Of a DNA stretch of 64,000 bases, positions 7,379 to 14,957 are shown piece after piece. Below the pieces are notes generated by a model. The model ran no database searches. It saw only the letters and a program-made list of their open reading frames with translations, and was not told the DNA's origin. Where the stretch lies: the NCBI RefSeq assembly GCF_008001235.1, contig NZ_CP040751.1:727001-791000 (forward strand), read 5' to 3'. Numbering within the stretch: position 1 is the first letter of the stretch; each line of letters opens with the position of its first letter. Both the position numbers and the translations under genes were made by a program. Source of the stretch: Salidesulfovibrio onnuriiensis. Its GTDB lineage: Bacteria > Desulfobacterota > Desulfovibrionia > Desulfovibrionales > Desulfovibrionaceae.

Positions 7379-8597
7379 GGGGCTGTTCCTGGTATTTGGC
7401 CTGGATAGCCTTTATCACGCCCGTGATGTCCATGAAGGCCTCCACCACCTCCGGGTCGAAGTGGGTGCCCGCGTCGTCCTGCAGGATCATGTACGCCTTT
7501 TCATTGGGCCAGGCGTCCTTGTAGGACCGGTGCGAGGTCAGGGCGTCGAACACGTCGGCCACGGCGCAAATGCGCGCGGACAGGGGGATGGCCTTGCCCG
7601 TGAGCGGGGTTCCGGGCTGTACGCTGTCGGACCAGATGTCCGGGACATTGCCGGGGTAGCCGTTGCCCGCCCATTTTTCATGGTGCCGCAGGGCGATCTC
7701 CATGCTCATGTGGTCCAGGTCCGAGGTCTGGTTCTTGAACAGGCGCGCACCCATGACCGTGTGCATCTTGATGATGGCGAATTCCTCGTTGGTCAGCTTG
7801 CCCGGTTTCTTGAGAATGGTGTCGGAAATGCCCACCTTGCCCACGTCGTGGAGCATGGCCGCCAGCCGGATGTGGTCCCGGTAGCGTTTGGTTTCCTTGA
7901 TGCAGACGCCGCGCTTGGTTGCCATGCGGTGGTAGATCTCCGCGCAATAAGCTCCCACGCGCTGTACGTGGGGCCCGGTTTCGGTGGGGTCGCGCATTTC
8001 GGCCATCTGCATCATGCGCAGGATGAGCTCGCGGTTGATGATGCCGCGCTGGATGGCCACGCTGGCGTTGTTGGCCAGCAGGGGCAGGTAGGTCACGCAT
8101 TCCGCGGGGAAGGGGCCCACCTCGCCCTGCCGGTTGCGCGCATTGATGAGCTGCATGACGCCCACCAGCTTGTTCTCGTGCGACTTGATGGGCAGGTTGA
8201 GCATGGACGTGGTGCGGTAACCGGACTTTTCGTCAAAGGACTTGTTGAAGGAGTAAGGCTTGGTGGCCTCGATCTCGTAGGCGTCGTCAATGACCAGGGT
8301 TTCGCCCGTGAGGGCCGCGTAGCCCACGATGGAGTCCTCGGTCATGGGCAGGGCGAAGTCCGTGTAAATGGCCGCATTGGATTCGTCGGTCTGGAACAGG
8401 GTGTCGTTCTGCACGTAGCTGAAGTTGAGTTGCCCGTCCTTGACCAGGAAGATGGAGCCGGCGTCGGCACCGGAGAGTTGCCTGGCCTCCCAGAGGATTT
8501 TGTCGAGGATGGTGTCCACGTCATTGAGCGTATTGAGCTCTTCGGTGGCCTTGAGGATGGTCCGGACCGTAGCGTCCGGGCAGAAGTCATTGCCCAT
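7371..8597 (-). CDS. GAF-HD-GYP protein, probable c-di-GMP phosphodiesterase
   Basis: 408 residues. Residues about 10-185 form a GAF sensor (DTILDKILWEARQLSGADAGSIFL). Residues 195-390 are HD-GYP: AAMLHDVGKVGI, then HTVMGARL, HHEKWAGNGYP and ADVFDALTSHR. HD-GYP enzymes hydrolyse c-di-GMP to pGpG or GMP. The motif here is HHEKWxGxGYP, the common Trp variant. It is the promoter-proximal gene of a minus-strand pair with the HD protein. About 375 bp separates it from the divergent thi4 gene. The GAF ligand cannot be told from the sequence. Confidence 0.85.
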   Translation of the reverse strand: MGNDFCPDATVRTILKATEELNTLNDVDTILDKILWEARQLSGADAGSIFLVKDGQLNFSYVQNDTLFQTDESNAAIYTDFALPMTEDSIVGYAALTGETLVIDDAYEIEATKPYSFNKSFDEKSGYRTTSMLNLPIKSHENKLVGVMQLINARNRQGEVGPFPAECVTYLPLLANNASVAIQRGIINRELILRMMQMAEMRDPTETGPHVQRVGAYCAEIYHRMATKRGVCIKETKRYRDHIRLAAMLHDVGKVGISDTILKKPGKLTNEEFAIIKMHTVMGARLFKNQTSDLDHMSMEIALRHHEKWAGNGYPGNVPDIWSDSVQPGTPLTGKAIPLSARICAVADVFDALTSHRSYKDAWPNEKAYMILQDDAGTHFDPEVVEAFMDITGVIKAIQAKYQEQPHD

Positions 8598-8753
8598 GGG
8601 TACCCCGCCTGCAAAGAATTACCGTGGTCAGTCTTTTTTATCACAGAAAAAGCCAGGTGTCGCAACGTCCTGGAAAATTAATCATGGCTCCATGAAAGAG
8701 GGGGACGACGCCCTTCTTGCCATTGGTCTGGATACCGGGTAAGCAGGGTTGAC

Positions 8754-8841
8754 TTCCGATTGGGGTGTGCCGCCAGGGGGCGGGACTGAGATGATACCCA
8801 TCGAACCTGATTCAGCTAGCACTGACGTAGGGAACTCGGAA
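8754..8841 (+). promoter_or_regulatory. TPP riboswitch (THI element) upstream of thi4
   Basis: The conserved thi-box blocks are present in order: GGGGTG (8762-8767), ACTGAGATGATACCC (8784-8798), GAACCTGATTCAGCTAGCAC (8802-8821) and GACGTAGGGA. The outer helix TTCCGA (8754-8759) pairs with TCGGAA (8836-8841). It lies 131 bp upstream of the thi4 ATG. The expression platform is not obvious; a short GGGC/GCCC hairpin follows at about 8855-8868 without a clear T-run. The rest of 8598-8972 shows nothing else recognisable. Confidence 0.92.
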
Positions 8842-8972
8842 CATGCCGTATGCGAGGGCGACCGCCCGCATTCTGCCATACCATCCCGTATCCAGCGTTT
8901 GTGTTTCTTGTCGGAAGGATTTGTCCGGCGCGTTTTTTCGCGTCTCCAACAATTTCCAACAGGAGGAAACGC

Positions 8973-9764
8973 ATGTCTCTTGATGAAAGAATCATCACCG
9001 AGGCCATCATCACCGAATACTACAACAAGTTCCGCGACTGCCTGTCCGTGGACGTGGCCATCGTGGGCGGCGGGCCGTCCGGCATGACCGCGGCCTACCA
9101 CCTGTGCAAGGCGGGCCACAAGGTCGCCCTGTTCGAGCGCAAGCTCTCCCTCGGGGGCGGCATGTGGGGCGGCGGCATGACCTGGAACTTCATCGTGGTT
9201 CAGGAAGGCTCCAAGCACGTGCTGGAGGAACTGGGCGTGCCCATGAAGCAGTACCAGGGCGAGTATTACACCTGCGACGCGGTGACCGCCACCACCACCC
9301 TGGCCTCCCAGGCCTGCCTGGCCGGGCTCCAGGTCTTCAACTGCATGTCCGTGGAGGACGTGGCCATCCGCGAGGTGGACGGCGTGAAGCGCGTCACCGG
9401 GCTGGTCATCAACTCCTCGCCCGTGGAAATGGCCGGACTGCACGTGGACCCCGTGGTCATCAACTGCAAGTACGTGATCGAGGCCACCGGGCACGACACC
9501 GAGGTGCTCAAGACCCTGTGCCGCAAGAACGACATCCGGCTCGACACCCCGGACGGCTGCATCATGGGCGAACAGTCCATGTGGGCCGACGTGGCCGAGG
9601 CCAACACCGTGGAGCATACCCGCGAGGTGTTCCCGGGCGTGTACGTGACCGGCATGGCCGCCAACGCCACCCTGGGTTCCTACCGCATGGGCCCCATCTT
9701 CGGGGGCATGCTCCTGTCCGGAGTCAAGGCCGCCCAGGAGATTAGCGCCAAATTGAAGGCATAA
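8973..9764 (+). CDS. thi4: Thi4-family thiazole synthase (sulfide-dependent type)
   Basis: 263 residues, starting at the ATG that follows AGGAGG (8961-8966). The Rossmann motif [10 protein letters not shown] (29-37) and the Thi4 core GGGMWGGGM and [12 protein letters not shown] are present. Thi4 makes the ADP-thiazole precursor of thiamine from NAD and glycine. At the place where yeast Thi4 has its sacrificial Cys205, this protein reads EMAGLHVDP with His157, as in the methanogen enzyme that uses free sulfide catalytically. The alignment is from memory. Sulfide use would fit a sulfidogenic host. Regulated by the TPP riboswitch; thiE follows. Confidence 0.92.
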   Translation: MSLDERIITEAIITEYYNKFRDCLSVDVAIVGGGPSGMTAAYHLCKAGHKVALFERKLSLGGGMWGGGMTWNFIVVQEGSKHVLEELGVPMKQYQGEYYTCDAVTATTTLASQACLAGLQVFNCMSVEDVAIREVDGVKRVTGLVINSSPVEMAGLHVDPVVINCKYVIEATGHDTEVLKTLCRKNDIRLDTPDGCIMGEQSMWADVAEANTVEHTREVFPGVYVTGMAANATLGSYRMGPIFGGMLLSGVKAAQEISAKLKA

Positions 9765-9918
9765 CGACCGTTGAAAAGCCGCAATCTGCTGCGGCAGCGA
9801 AATGATCCAGACCACTTGTGTATGCTGAATACACGGCGTGTCCCGGATAATTGCGCTTCCTTGCATCTCACTGCTTTTGAACGGTCTGTGGAATGCGGTT
9901 TTTTGACGATTGCATAAG

Positions 9919-9996
9919 TTGACAACCCCTCTCCGGGCGTTGGACATACATCCTCGTGGGACAGGATATTCGTTGTATGCCCGGAGAGGGCTTTTT
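9919..9996 (+). promoter_or_regulatory. Long hairpin with T-run in the thiE leader (terminator or attenuator)
   Basis: A perfect 12-bp inverted repeat, CCCTCTCCGGGC (9927-9938) and GCCCGGAGAGGG (9979-9990), is followed at once by CTTTTT and then, 5 bp later, by the thiE ribosome site. Smaller nested pairings (ATAC/GTAT, ATCC/GGAT) lie in the loop. A TTGACA at 9919-9924 abuts the left arm but has only a weak -10 partner. It could end the thi4 transcript or attenuate thiE. The rest of the 246-bp gap shows no second THI element. Confidence 0.65.
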
Positions 9997-10010
9997 CAAG
10001 GAGCGGAAAC

Positions 10011-10649
10011 ATGGCTCGACCGAGCGTTGATCTTTCGTTGTATCTGGTGACCGACAGCGCCATGTGCGTGCAAAGGGGCCTGGAGGCCGTGGTGGCCGAA
10101 GCCGTGGAAGGCGGGGTGACCCTGGTGCAGCTGCGCGAAAAGCATGCGGCCACACGCGAATTCATAGACCTTGCCGCACGGCTCAAGGCCGTCCTGGACG
10201 GCAAGGGAGTGCCGTTGCTCATCAACGACCGGGTGGACGTGGCCCTGGCCGTGGGAGCCGCGGGCGTGCACGTGGGGCAAAGCGACATGCGCGTGCGGGA
10301 CGTGCGCCGTTTGCTGGGGCGGGACGCCATCGTGGGCCTGACCATGGACACGGACGAGCAGGTGCGCGAGGCCGAGACCCTGGACGTGGACTACCTGGGC
10401 CTGGGGCCCATTTTTCCCACCGCGACAAAGGAAGACCATTCCGAGGTGCTCGGATATGACGGGTTCATCCGCAGGCGGAACCTGAGCCGCCACCCCTGCG
10501 TGGCCATCGGTTCCGTGACTGAGGCCTGCGCCGCGGATCTCATGCGCGCCGGGGCCGACGGTGTGGCCGTGGTTTCGGCCATCTGTCGGGCCGAGGACCC
10601 CCGCGAGGCGGCCCGCAGGCTGCGCCGCGCCGTGGAAGAGGCCCGCTGA
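10011..10649 (+). CDS. thiE: Thiamine-phosphate synthase
   Basis: 212 residues, a complete TIM-barrel thiamine-phosphate synthase that joins HMP-PP and thiazole phosphate. Family motifs are VQLREK (substrate pyrophosphate contact), INDRVDVAL, AAGVHVGQSD, DYLGLGPIFPTATK and the phosphate-binding end GADGVAVVSAI. The start follows AAGGAGCGG. It lies downstream of thi4 with a strong hairpin between, so the two thiamine genes may be co-regulated but not at equal levels. No thiC, thiD or thiG is in the window. Confidence 0.95.
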   Translation: MARPSVDLSLYLVTDSAMCVQRGLEAVVAEAVEGGVTLVQLREKHAATREFIDLAARLKAVLDGKGVPLLINDRVDVALAVGAAGVHVGQSDMRVRDVRRLLGRDAIVGLTMDTDEQVREAETLDVDYLGLGPIFPTATKEDHSEVLGYDGFIRRRNLSRHPCVAIGSVTEACAADLMRAGADGVAVVSAICRAEDPREAARRLRRAVEEAR

Positions 10650-10696
10650 GTTCCTGAGGGGTCCACTTTTCCGGAAGGCGGTGCTATGCTGCCTTC

Positions 10697-11446
10697 ATGT
10701 CCAACCACGCCCTGGCCAATGCGGCCGAACTCATTCGCGATTCGCGGCGCACCATCGCCTTTACGGGCGCGGGCATTTCCGTGGAGTCGGGCATCGCCCC
10801 GTTCCGGGGGCCCGGCGGCCTGTGGACCCGGTACGATCCAAACAAGTTCGAGATGAACTATTTCCGCAAGCACCCCAAGGAGAGCTGGGTGCTCATCAAG
10901 CGGCTCTTCTACGACGAACTGGGCCGGGCCAAGCCCAACCCGGCGCACCTGGCCCTGGCCGAGCTGGAACAGCTCGGGTTTCTACAGGCCGTGATCACCC
11001 AGAATATCGACGGTCTGCACCAGAAGGCCGGGTCCGCAGCGGTCTATGAGTACCACGGCACCACCAGCACCATGCAGTGCATGCAGTGTCGGGGGCATTT
11101 CCCCTCCCGGGACGTGGATCTGGAGGAACTGCCTCCGTCCTGCCCGGCCTGCGGCGGGGTGCTCAAGCCCGACATCGTCTTTTTTTCCGAGCCCATCCCC
11201 GAGGAAGTGCACCGCCAGGCCACGCGGGAGGCCCGGGAATGCGACGTCTGCCTGGTGGTGGGAACCACGGGCGAAGTCATGCCCGCCTGCCGGATCCCCC
11301 ATGTGGCCAAGAACAGCGGTGCCGTGGTCATTGAAATCAACATTGACGAGTCGGCCTATACCTACCGCACCAGCGACTACTTCCTGCAGGGCAAGGCCGG
11401 GATCATGCTGCCGGAACTGGCGGAGAGGGTGGCCGGGGTCCGATAG
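10697..11446 (+). CDS. cobB: NAD-dependent protein deacylase, Sir2 family
   Basis: 249 residues with all sirtuin motifs: TGAGISVESGIAPFRG (NAD binding), TQNIDGLH, the catalytic His in YEYHGT, the structural zinc pairs CMQC and CPAC, and VVGTTGEV with VIEINID. Sirtuins remove acyl groups from lysine using NAD. The gene starts 47 bp after thiE with little ribosome site visible. Substrate preference cannot be fixed from the sequence. Confidence 0.93.
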   Translation: MSNHALANAAELIRDSRRTIAFTGAGISVESGIAPFRGPGGLWTRYDPNKFEMNYFRKHPKESWVLIKRLFYDELGRAKPNPAHLALAELEQLGFLQAVITQNIDGLHQKAGSAAVYEYHGTTSTMQCMQCRGHFPSRDVDLEELPPSCPACGGVLKPDIVFFSEPIPEEVHRQATREARECDVCLVVGTTGEVMPACRIPHVAKNSGAVVIEINIDESAYTYRTSDYFLQGKAGIMLPELAERVAGVR

Positions 11447-11502
11447 CGTCAACCTCGCGATATGCCTGCCCTTGTTGCTGACAAAAGATTCCCGGTTGTG
11501 GT

Positions 11503-12345
11503 ATGTACGGATCCATGGAAGCATCCGTCATTCTTTTCGCCTTCGGGCTGACCCTGTTCGCGGGTCTGGCAACCGGCATCGGCAGCGCCCTGGCATTTTT
11601 CGCCCGCACCACCAATACCCGGTTTCTCTCCGTTGCCCTTGGCTTCTCGGCCGGGGTCATGATCTACGTCTCCTTCATCGAGATATTCTTCAAGGCCAAG
11701 GACGCCCTTATGCAGAGCCTGGGCGAGGTTGCCGGGACCTGGGTCACGGTGGTGTCCTTTTTCGGCGGCATTCTGTTCATCGCGGCCATCGACAAGCTGG
11801 TGCCGGACTACGAGAACCCCCACGAACTGCACTCCATCGAGGAAATGGATCAGGGACTGGAGAATCTGCCCAAGAACGAGGCCCACGACTTCGGCAAGCT
11901 CAAGCGCATGGGCCTGTTCACGGCCCTGGCCATAGGCATCCACAACTTTCCCGAGGGGTTGGCCACCTTTACCGCAGCCCTGACCGACCCGCACCTGGGG
12001 GTGGCCATTGCCGTGGCCATCGCCATCCACAACATCCCGGAGGGCATCGCGGTTTCCGTGCCCATCTACTATGCCACGGGCAGCCGCAGCCAGGCCTTCC
12101 GGCTGTCGTTCCTGTCCGGGCTGGCCGAGCCCGTGGGCGCGCTGGTGGGCTACCTGCTTCTGATGCCGTTCTTCACCCCCACGATATTCGGCGTGCTGTT
12201 CGCGGCGGTGGCCGGGATCATGGTCTTCATCTCCATCGACGAACTCCTGCCCGCGGCCCGCGAATACGGCGAGCATCACATGTCCATTTACGGGCTGATC
12301 GCGGGCATGGCGGTCATGGCCCTGAGCCTGCTGATGTTTCTCTAG
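11503..12345 (+). CDS. zupT: ZIP-family metal transporter (ZupT-like)
   Basis: 280 residues with about eight hydrophobic helices. The paired ZIP signatures [10 protein letters not shown] and HNIPEGIAV sit in the fourth and fifth helices; their His and Glu residues line the metal path in this family. ZupT proteins import zinc and other divalent metals. The start could also be the ATG at 11515; neither has a strong ribosome site. An acidic cytoplasmic loop ([19 protein letters not shown]) precedes helix four. Confidence 0.9.
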   Translation: MYGSMEASVILFAFGLTLFAGLATGIGSALAFFARTTNTRFLSVALGFSAGVMIYVSFIEIFFKAKDALMQSLGEVAGTWVTVVSFFGGILFIAAIDKLVPDYENPHELHSIEEMDQGLENLPKNEAHDFGKLKRMGLFTALAIGIHNFPEGLATFTAALTDPHLGVAIAVAIAIHNIPEGIAVSVPIYYATGSRSQAFRLSFLSGLAEPVGALVGYLLLMPFFTPTIFGVLFAAVAGIMVFISIDELLPAAREYGEHHMSIYGLIAGMAVMALSLLMFL

Positions 12346-12436
12346 GTACGGATAATAATAACAACCTGCGCGGTATGGAGTATTGTGGCCCGGGGGTGGC
12401 CGTTCGGGCCGGTAGCTGAAATCACGAGGGTCGTTC

Positions 12437-13849
12437 ATGCGTTCTTCCAAGTCACTCGCGGATCTGATGTTGGTGCTGGGCCTGGCAGCGGCGCTCACAG
12501 GCGCCGGCGCGCTGCTGGGGGTCACCGACCGTCTCTATTCCTTTTTCCTGATGGCGCATGGAGCCCTGTTCCTGTTGCTGCTTTCCTGCGGCATGGTCTG
12601 GTATTTCTGGCGCAGGCTCCGGGAACGCCAGGTGGAGCTGGAGATGTTGCAGGCCCTGGAGGCCGAATTTCTGGCAGCCAGGGAGGAGGCGGAAAAGGCA
12701 AGCCGCATGAAGGACGAGTTCCTGACCAATGTCAGCCACGAGCTGCGCACCCCGCTCAACGGGGTCCTGGGCATGATCAACCTGCTGCGGCTTTCGGACC
12801 TCAACGACGACCAGCGGGAATACTGCGACCTTGCCCTGGAATCGGCCGAGCAGCAGCTTTCGGTCATCGAGGACCTCATTGATTTTTCGCGCATGGAAAC
12901 CGGCAAGCTCATGCTCAGCCGGAAGCAGTTCGCCCCGGAACGGCTGGTGGAGTCCGTGGTGGAATCCTTCCAGGACCGGGCGCGGGACAAGGGCCTGGAA
13001 CTGGTCCTGAATATTCCCGGCAGCGTGCCGTCCACCGTGTTCGGGGACGACGGCCGGTTGCGCCAGATTCTCGCCAACCTGGTGGAGAACGGCATCAAGT
13101 ACACGGAAACCGGAGGGATACGGGTCACCCTGTCCGCGGAGTGCTCCGGTGTGTCGCGGGAGGGCGCGTGCCTGTTCACCTTCGAGGTCGCGGACACGGG
13201 CATCGGGATCCCCGAGGACAAGCAGGCGATCATTTTCGACAAGTTCACCCAGGGAGATTCCTCCCTTTCCCGTGTGCATGGCGGGTCCGGCCTGGGGCTG
13301 ACCATCGTCAGGAGTCTGGCCGAACTCATGCACGGCCAAGTTCGCTTGGACAGCTCGCTGGGCAAGGGGTCCACCTTCACCCTGACCGTTCCCCTGGAAC
13401 TGGGGCGGGAGTCCTACAGCCACGCACAGGTGCTTGAAGGCGACCGGGAGGAATCCTATTTCAAGGGCTGGCGCGTGCTTGTGGTGGCCGGAAAGGAAGG
13501 GGGCGAGTCCTCCCTGTCCGAGATCCTGCGGCGACAGGGGCACACGGTGAGCCTGGTCGTTTCCGGGGCGGAGGCCGTGGCCCTGCTGGAGCGGGAGCCC
13601 TTTGACTGTGTCTTTCTGAACCTGCCCGTGCCGGACGGGGACGGAGTGGAAACGGCCCGCCGCATCCGGTGGGGCGAGTTCTCCCCGGTGGACCCGGCCG
13701 TGCCCATCATCGGCCTGACCGCCGGCGCCCAGGGGTCGGCGAGCACCCTTTGCTTTGAGGCGGGCATGGACGCCTGCATGGCCCGTTCCACGGACCCGGA
13801 GGAAATCATGGCGGAAATGGTGCGGCTGCTGAACCGGGGAGAAGCCTAG
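12437..13849 (+). CDS. Hybrid sensor histidine kinase with a degenerate receiver domain
   Basis: 470 residues. Two transmembrane segments (about 8-28 and 34-57) are separated by a very short loop, so there is no real periplasmic sensor. A coiled coil (60-92) leads to HisKA with FLTNVSHELRTPL (H101), then HATPase with an intact N box (LVENGIKY), G1 (DTGIGI) and G2 (GGSGLGL). The final receiver-like domain (about 343-468) lacks the acidic pocket: it begins VLVVAGKE, and the phospho-acceptor Asp is Asn395 (FLNLPVPDGDG). Autokinase activity is likely; phosphorelay through this receiver is not. Its stop shares CTAG with the facing HD-GYP gene. Confidence 0.88.
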   Translation: MRSSKSLADLMLVLGLAAALTGAGALLGVTDRLYSFFLMAHGALFLLLLSCGMVWYFWRRLRERQVELEMLQALEAEFLAAREEAEKASRMKDEFLTNVSHELRTPLNGVLGMINLLRLSDLNDDQREYCDLALESAEQQLSVIEDLIDFSRMETGKLMLSRKQFAPERLVESVVESFQDRARDKGLELVLNIPGSVPSTVFGDDGRLRQILANLVENGIKYTETGGIRVTLSAECSGVSREGACLFTFEVADTGIGIPEDKQAIIFDKFTQGDSSLSRVHGGSGLGLTIVRSLAELMHGQVRLDSSLGKGSTFTLTVPLELGRESYSHAQVLEGDREESYFKGWRVLVVAGKEGGESSLSEILRRQGHTVSLVVSGAEAVALLEREPFDCVFLNLPVPDGDGVETARRIRWGEFSPVDPAVPIIGLTAGAQGSASTLCFEAGMDACMARSTDPEEIMAEMVRLLNRGEA

Positions 13850-14835
13850 GTCAGGCCGGAATCCGAAAGAACCTTGACCAAGCGCATGAACACGTCCTGG
13901 TCAAAGGCCCCGGTGTCGTTGCGAACGTGCTTGAGGGCCTCGAAGGGGGTGTAGGCCCTGCGCCATGGCCTGGAGCGTGTCAGCCCGTCATAGGCGTTGC
14001 AGACCGCCACCACGCGGGCATAGAGCGGTATTTCCTCACCCGTGGCCCCGGAGGGGTAGCCATTGCCGTCCACCCGCTCGTGATGAAAGAGCACGCAGTG
14101 GATGGCCTCGGGCATGAGCGGGATAACCGCGCTGACCCGCACGCCTATGTTGGGGTGGGCCGAATAGGCGCTGAATTCCTGCTCGGTCATGGTCGCCGGG
14201 TCCTTGCTCAGCAGTTCCTCGGGAAGCTGGAGCTTGCCGATGTCGTGGAGCATGGCCCCCACGCAGACCGCCGTCAGCACCGCATCGTCCGCGTCATAGG
14301 TCTGCATGAGGCACAGGGCGTAGACCATGGTGCCGATGCCGTGCTGGTAGATGTCGCCGCCCGCACTGATGTATTTGGATAATTCCTTGAGGGATTCCGG
14401 TGAATTGAAGAACCGGCTGCTGGCCTCGATGAGCTTTTTGATGCGGTCCACCCGCTTGCGGAGCACGCTGGGCGGCAGGGCGGTTTCGTAGACATCCTCG
14501 GCCAGCTTGCCCGCGGACCAGCTCCAGGTCTCCGCGCGGACATCCACGGGGATTTCGTCGTCATTGAGCAGCTGGGACATGTTGTCCTGGATGTAGTCGC
14601 TGTATACCGATTCCTTGCTGACGTTGATGTACACCTCGCGGGCGTCCATCTCGGCCAGCCGCCTGCGGTGCTCGCCGGTCAGCTGGTCGTTGCTCTTGGC
14701 ATAGAGCACGAACCGCTGCCCCTGCTTGAGATATATCTCGAAGCCCGCACGCGTGTTGGGCAGCAGGTGTTCGGGGGGGATGGGGAGGAATCCTTCCTCC
14801 ATGGCGGGCTTTCCCTTGTGGTCAGGCATGATCAT
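13846..14835 (-). CDS. HD-GYP protein, probable c-di-GMP phosphodiesterase
   Basis: About 329 residues. The first 120 form a DUF3391-like or unassigned N-terminal region (LKQGQRFVLYAKSNDQLT). Then comes HD-GYP: GAMLHDIGKLQLP, HPNIGVRVSA, HHERVDGNGYP and CNAYDGLTRSR. The motif is canonical, so c-di-GMP hydrolysis is likely. The start is placed at 14835 because GAGGG lies 6 nt upstream; the frame is open to 14880. Convergent with the hybrid kinase, sharing the four bases CTAG as both stops, so the two may share one signalling pathway. Confidence 0.85.
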   Translation of the reverse strand: MIMPDHKGKPAMEEGFLPIPPEHLLPNTRAGFEIYLKQGQRFVLYAKSNDQLTGEHRRRLAEMDAREVYINVSKESVYSDYIQDNMSQLLNDDEIPVDVRAETWSWSAGKLAEDVYETALPPSVLRKRVDRIKKLIEASSRFFNSPESLKELSKYISAGGDIYQHGIGTMVYALCLMQTYDADDAVLTAVCVGAMLHDIGKLQLPEELLSKDPATMTEQEFSAYSAHPNIGVRVSAVIPLMPEAIHCVLFHHERVDGNGYPSGATGEEIPLYARVVAVCNAYDGLTRSRPWRRAYTPFEALKHVRNDTGAFDQDVFMRLVKVLSDSGLT

Positions 14836-14908
14836 GTTTTTCCCTCGGTCCAAATGTACCATTCCCTTCCCAGGAAACATTTATTTTTTCGCATATTCGA
14901 TTCATTCA

Positions 14909-14933
14909 TAAAAAAGCCCCGTCAGTACGGGGC
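14909..14933 (-). terminator. Intrinsic terminator of the chemoreceptor gene
   Basis: Read on the minus strand, GCCCCGT and ACGGGGC pair (14916-14922 with 14927-14933) around a 4-nt loop and are followed by six T. It lies 24 bp downstream of the chemoreceptor stop. Confidence 0.85.
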
Positions 14934-14957
14934 CTTGTGTATTGTTTTCAGGTGGGG

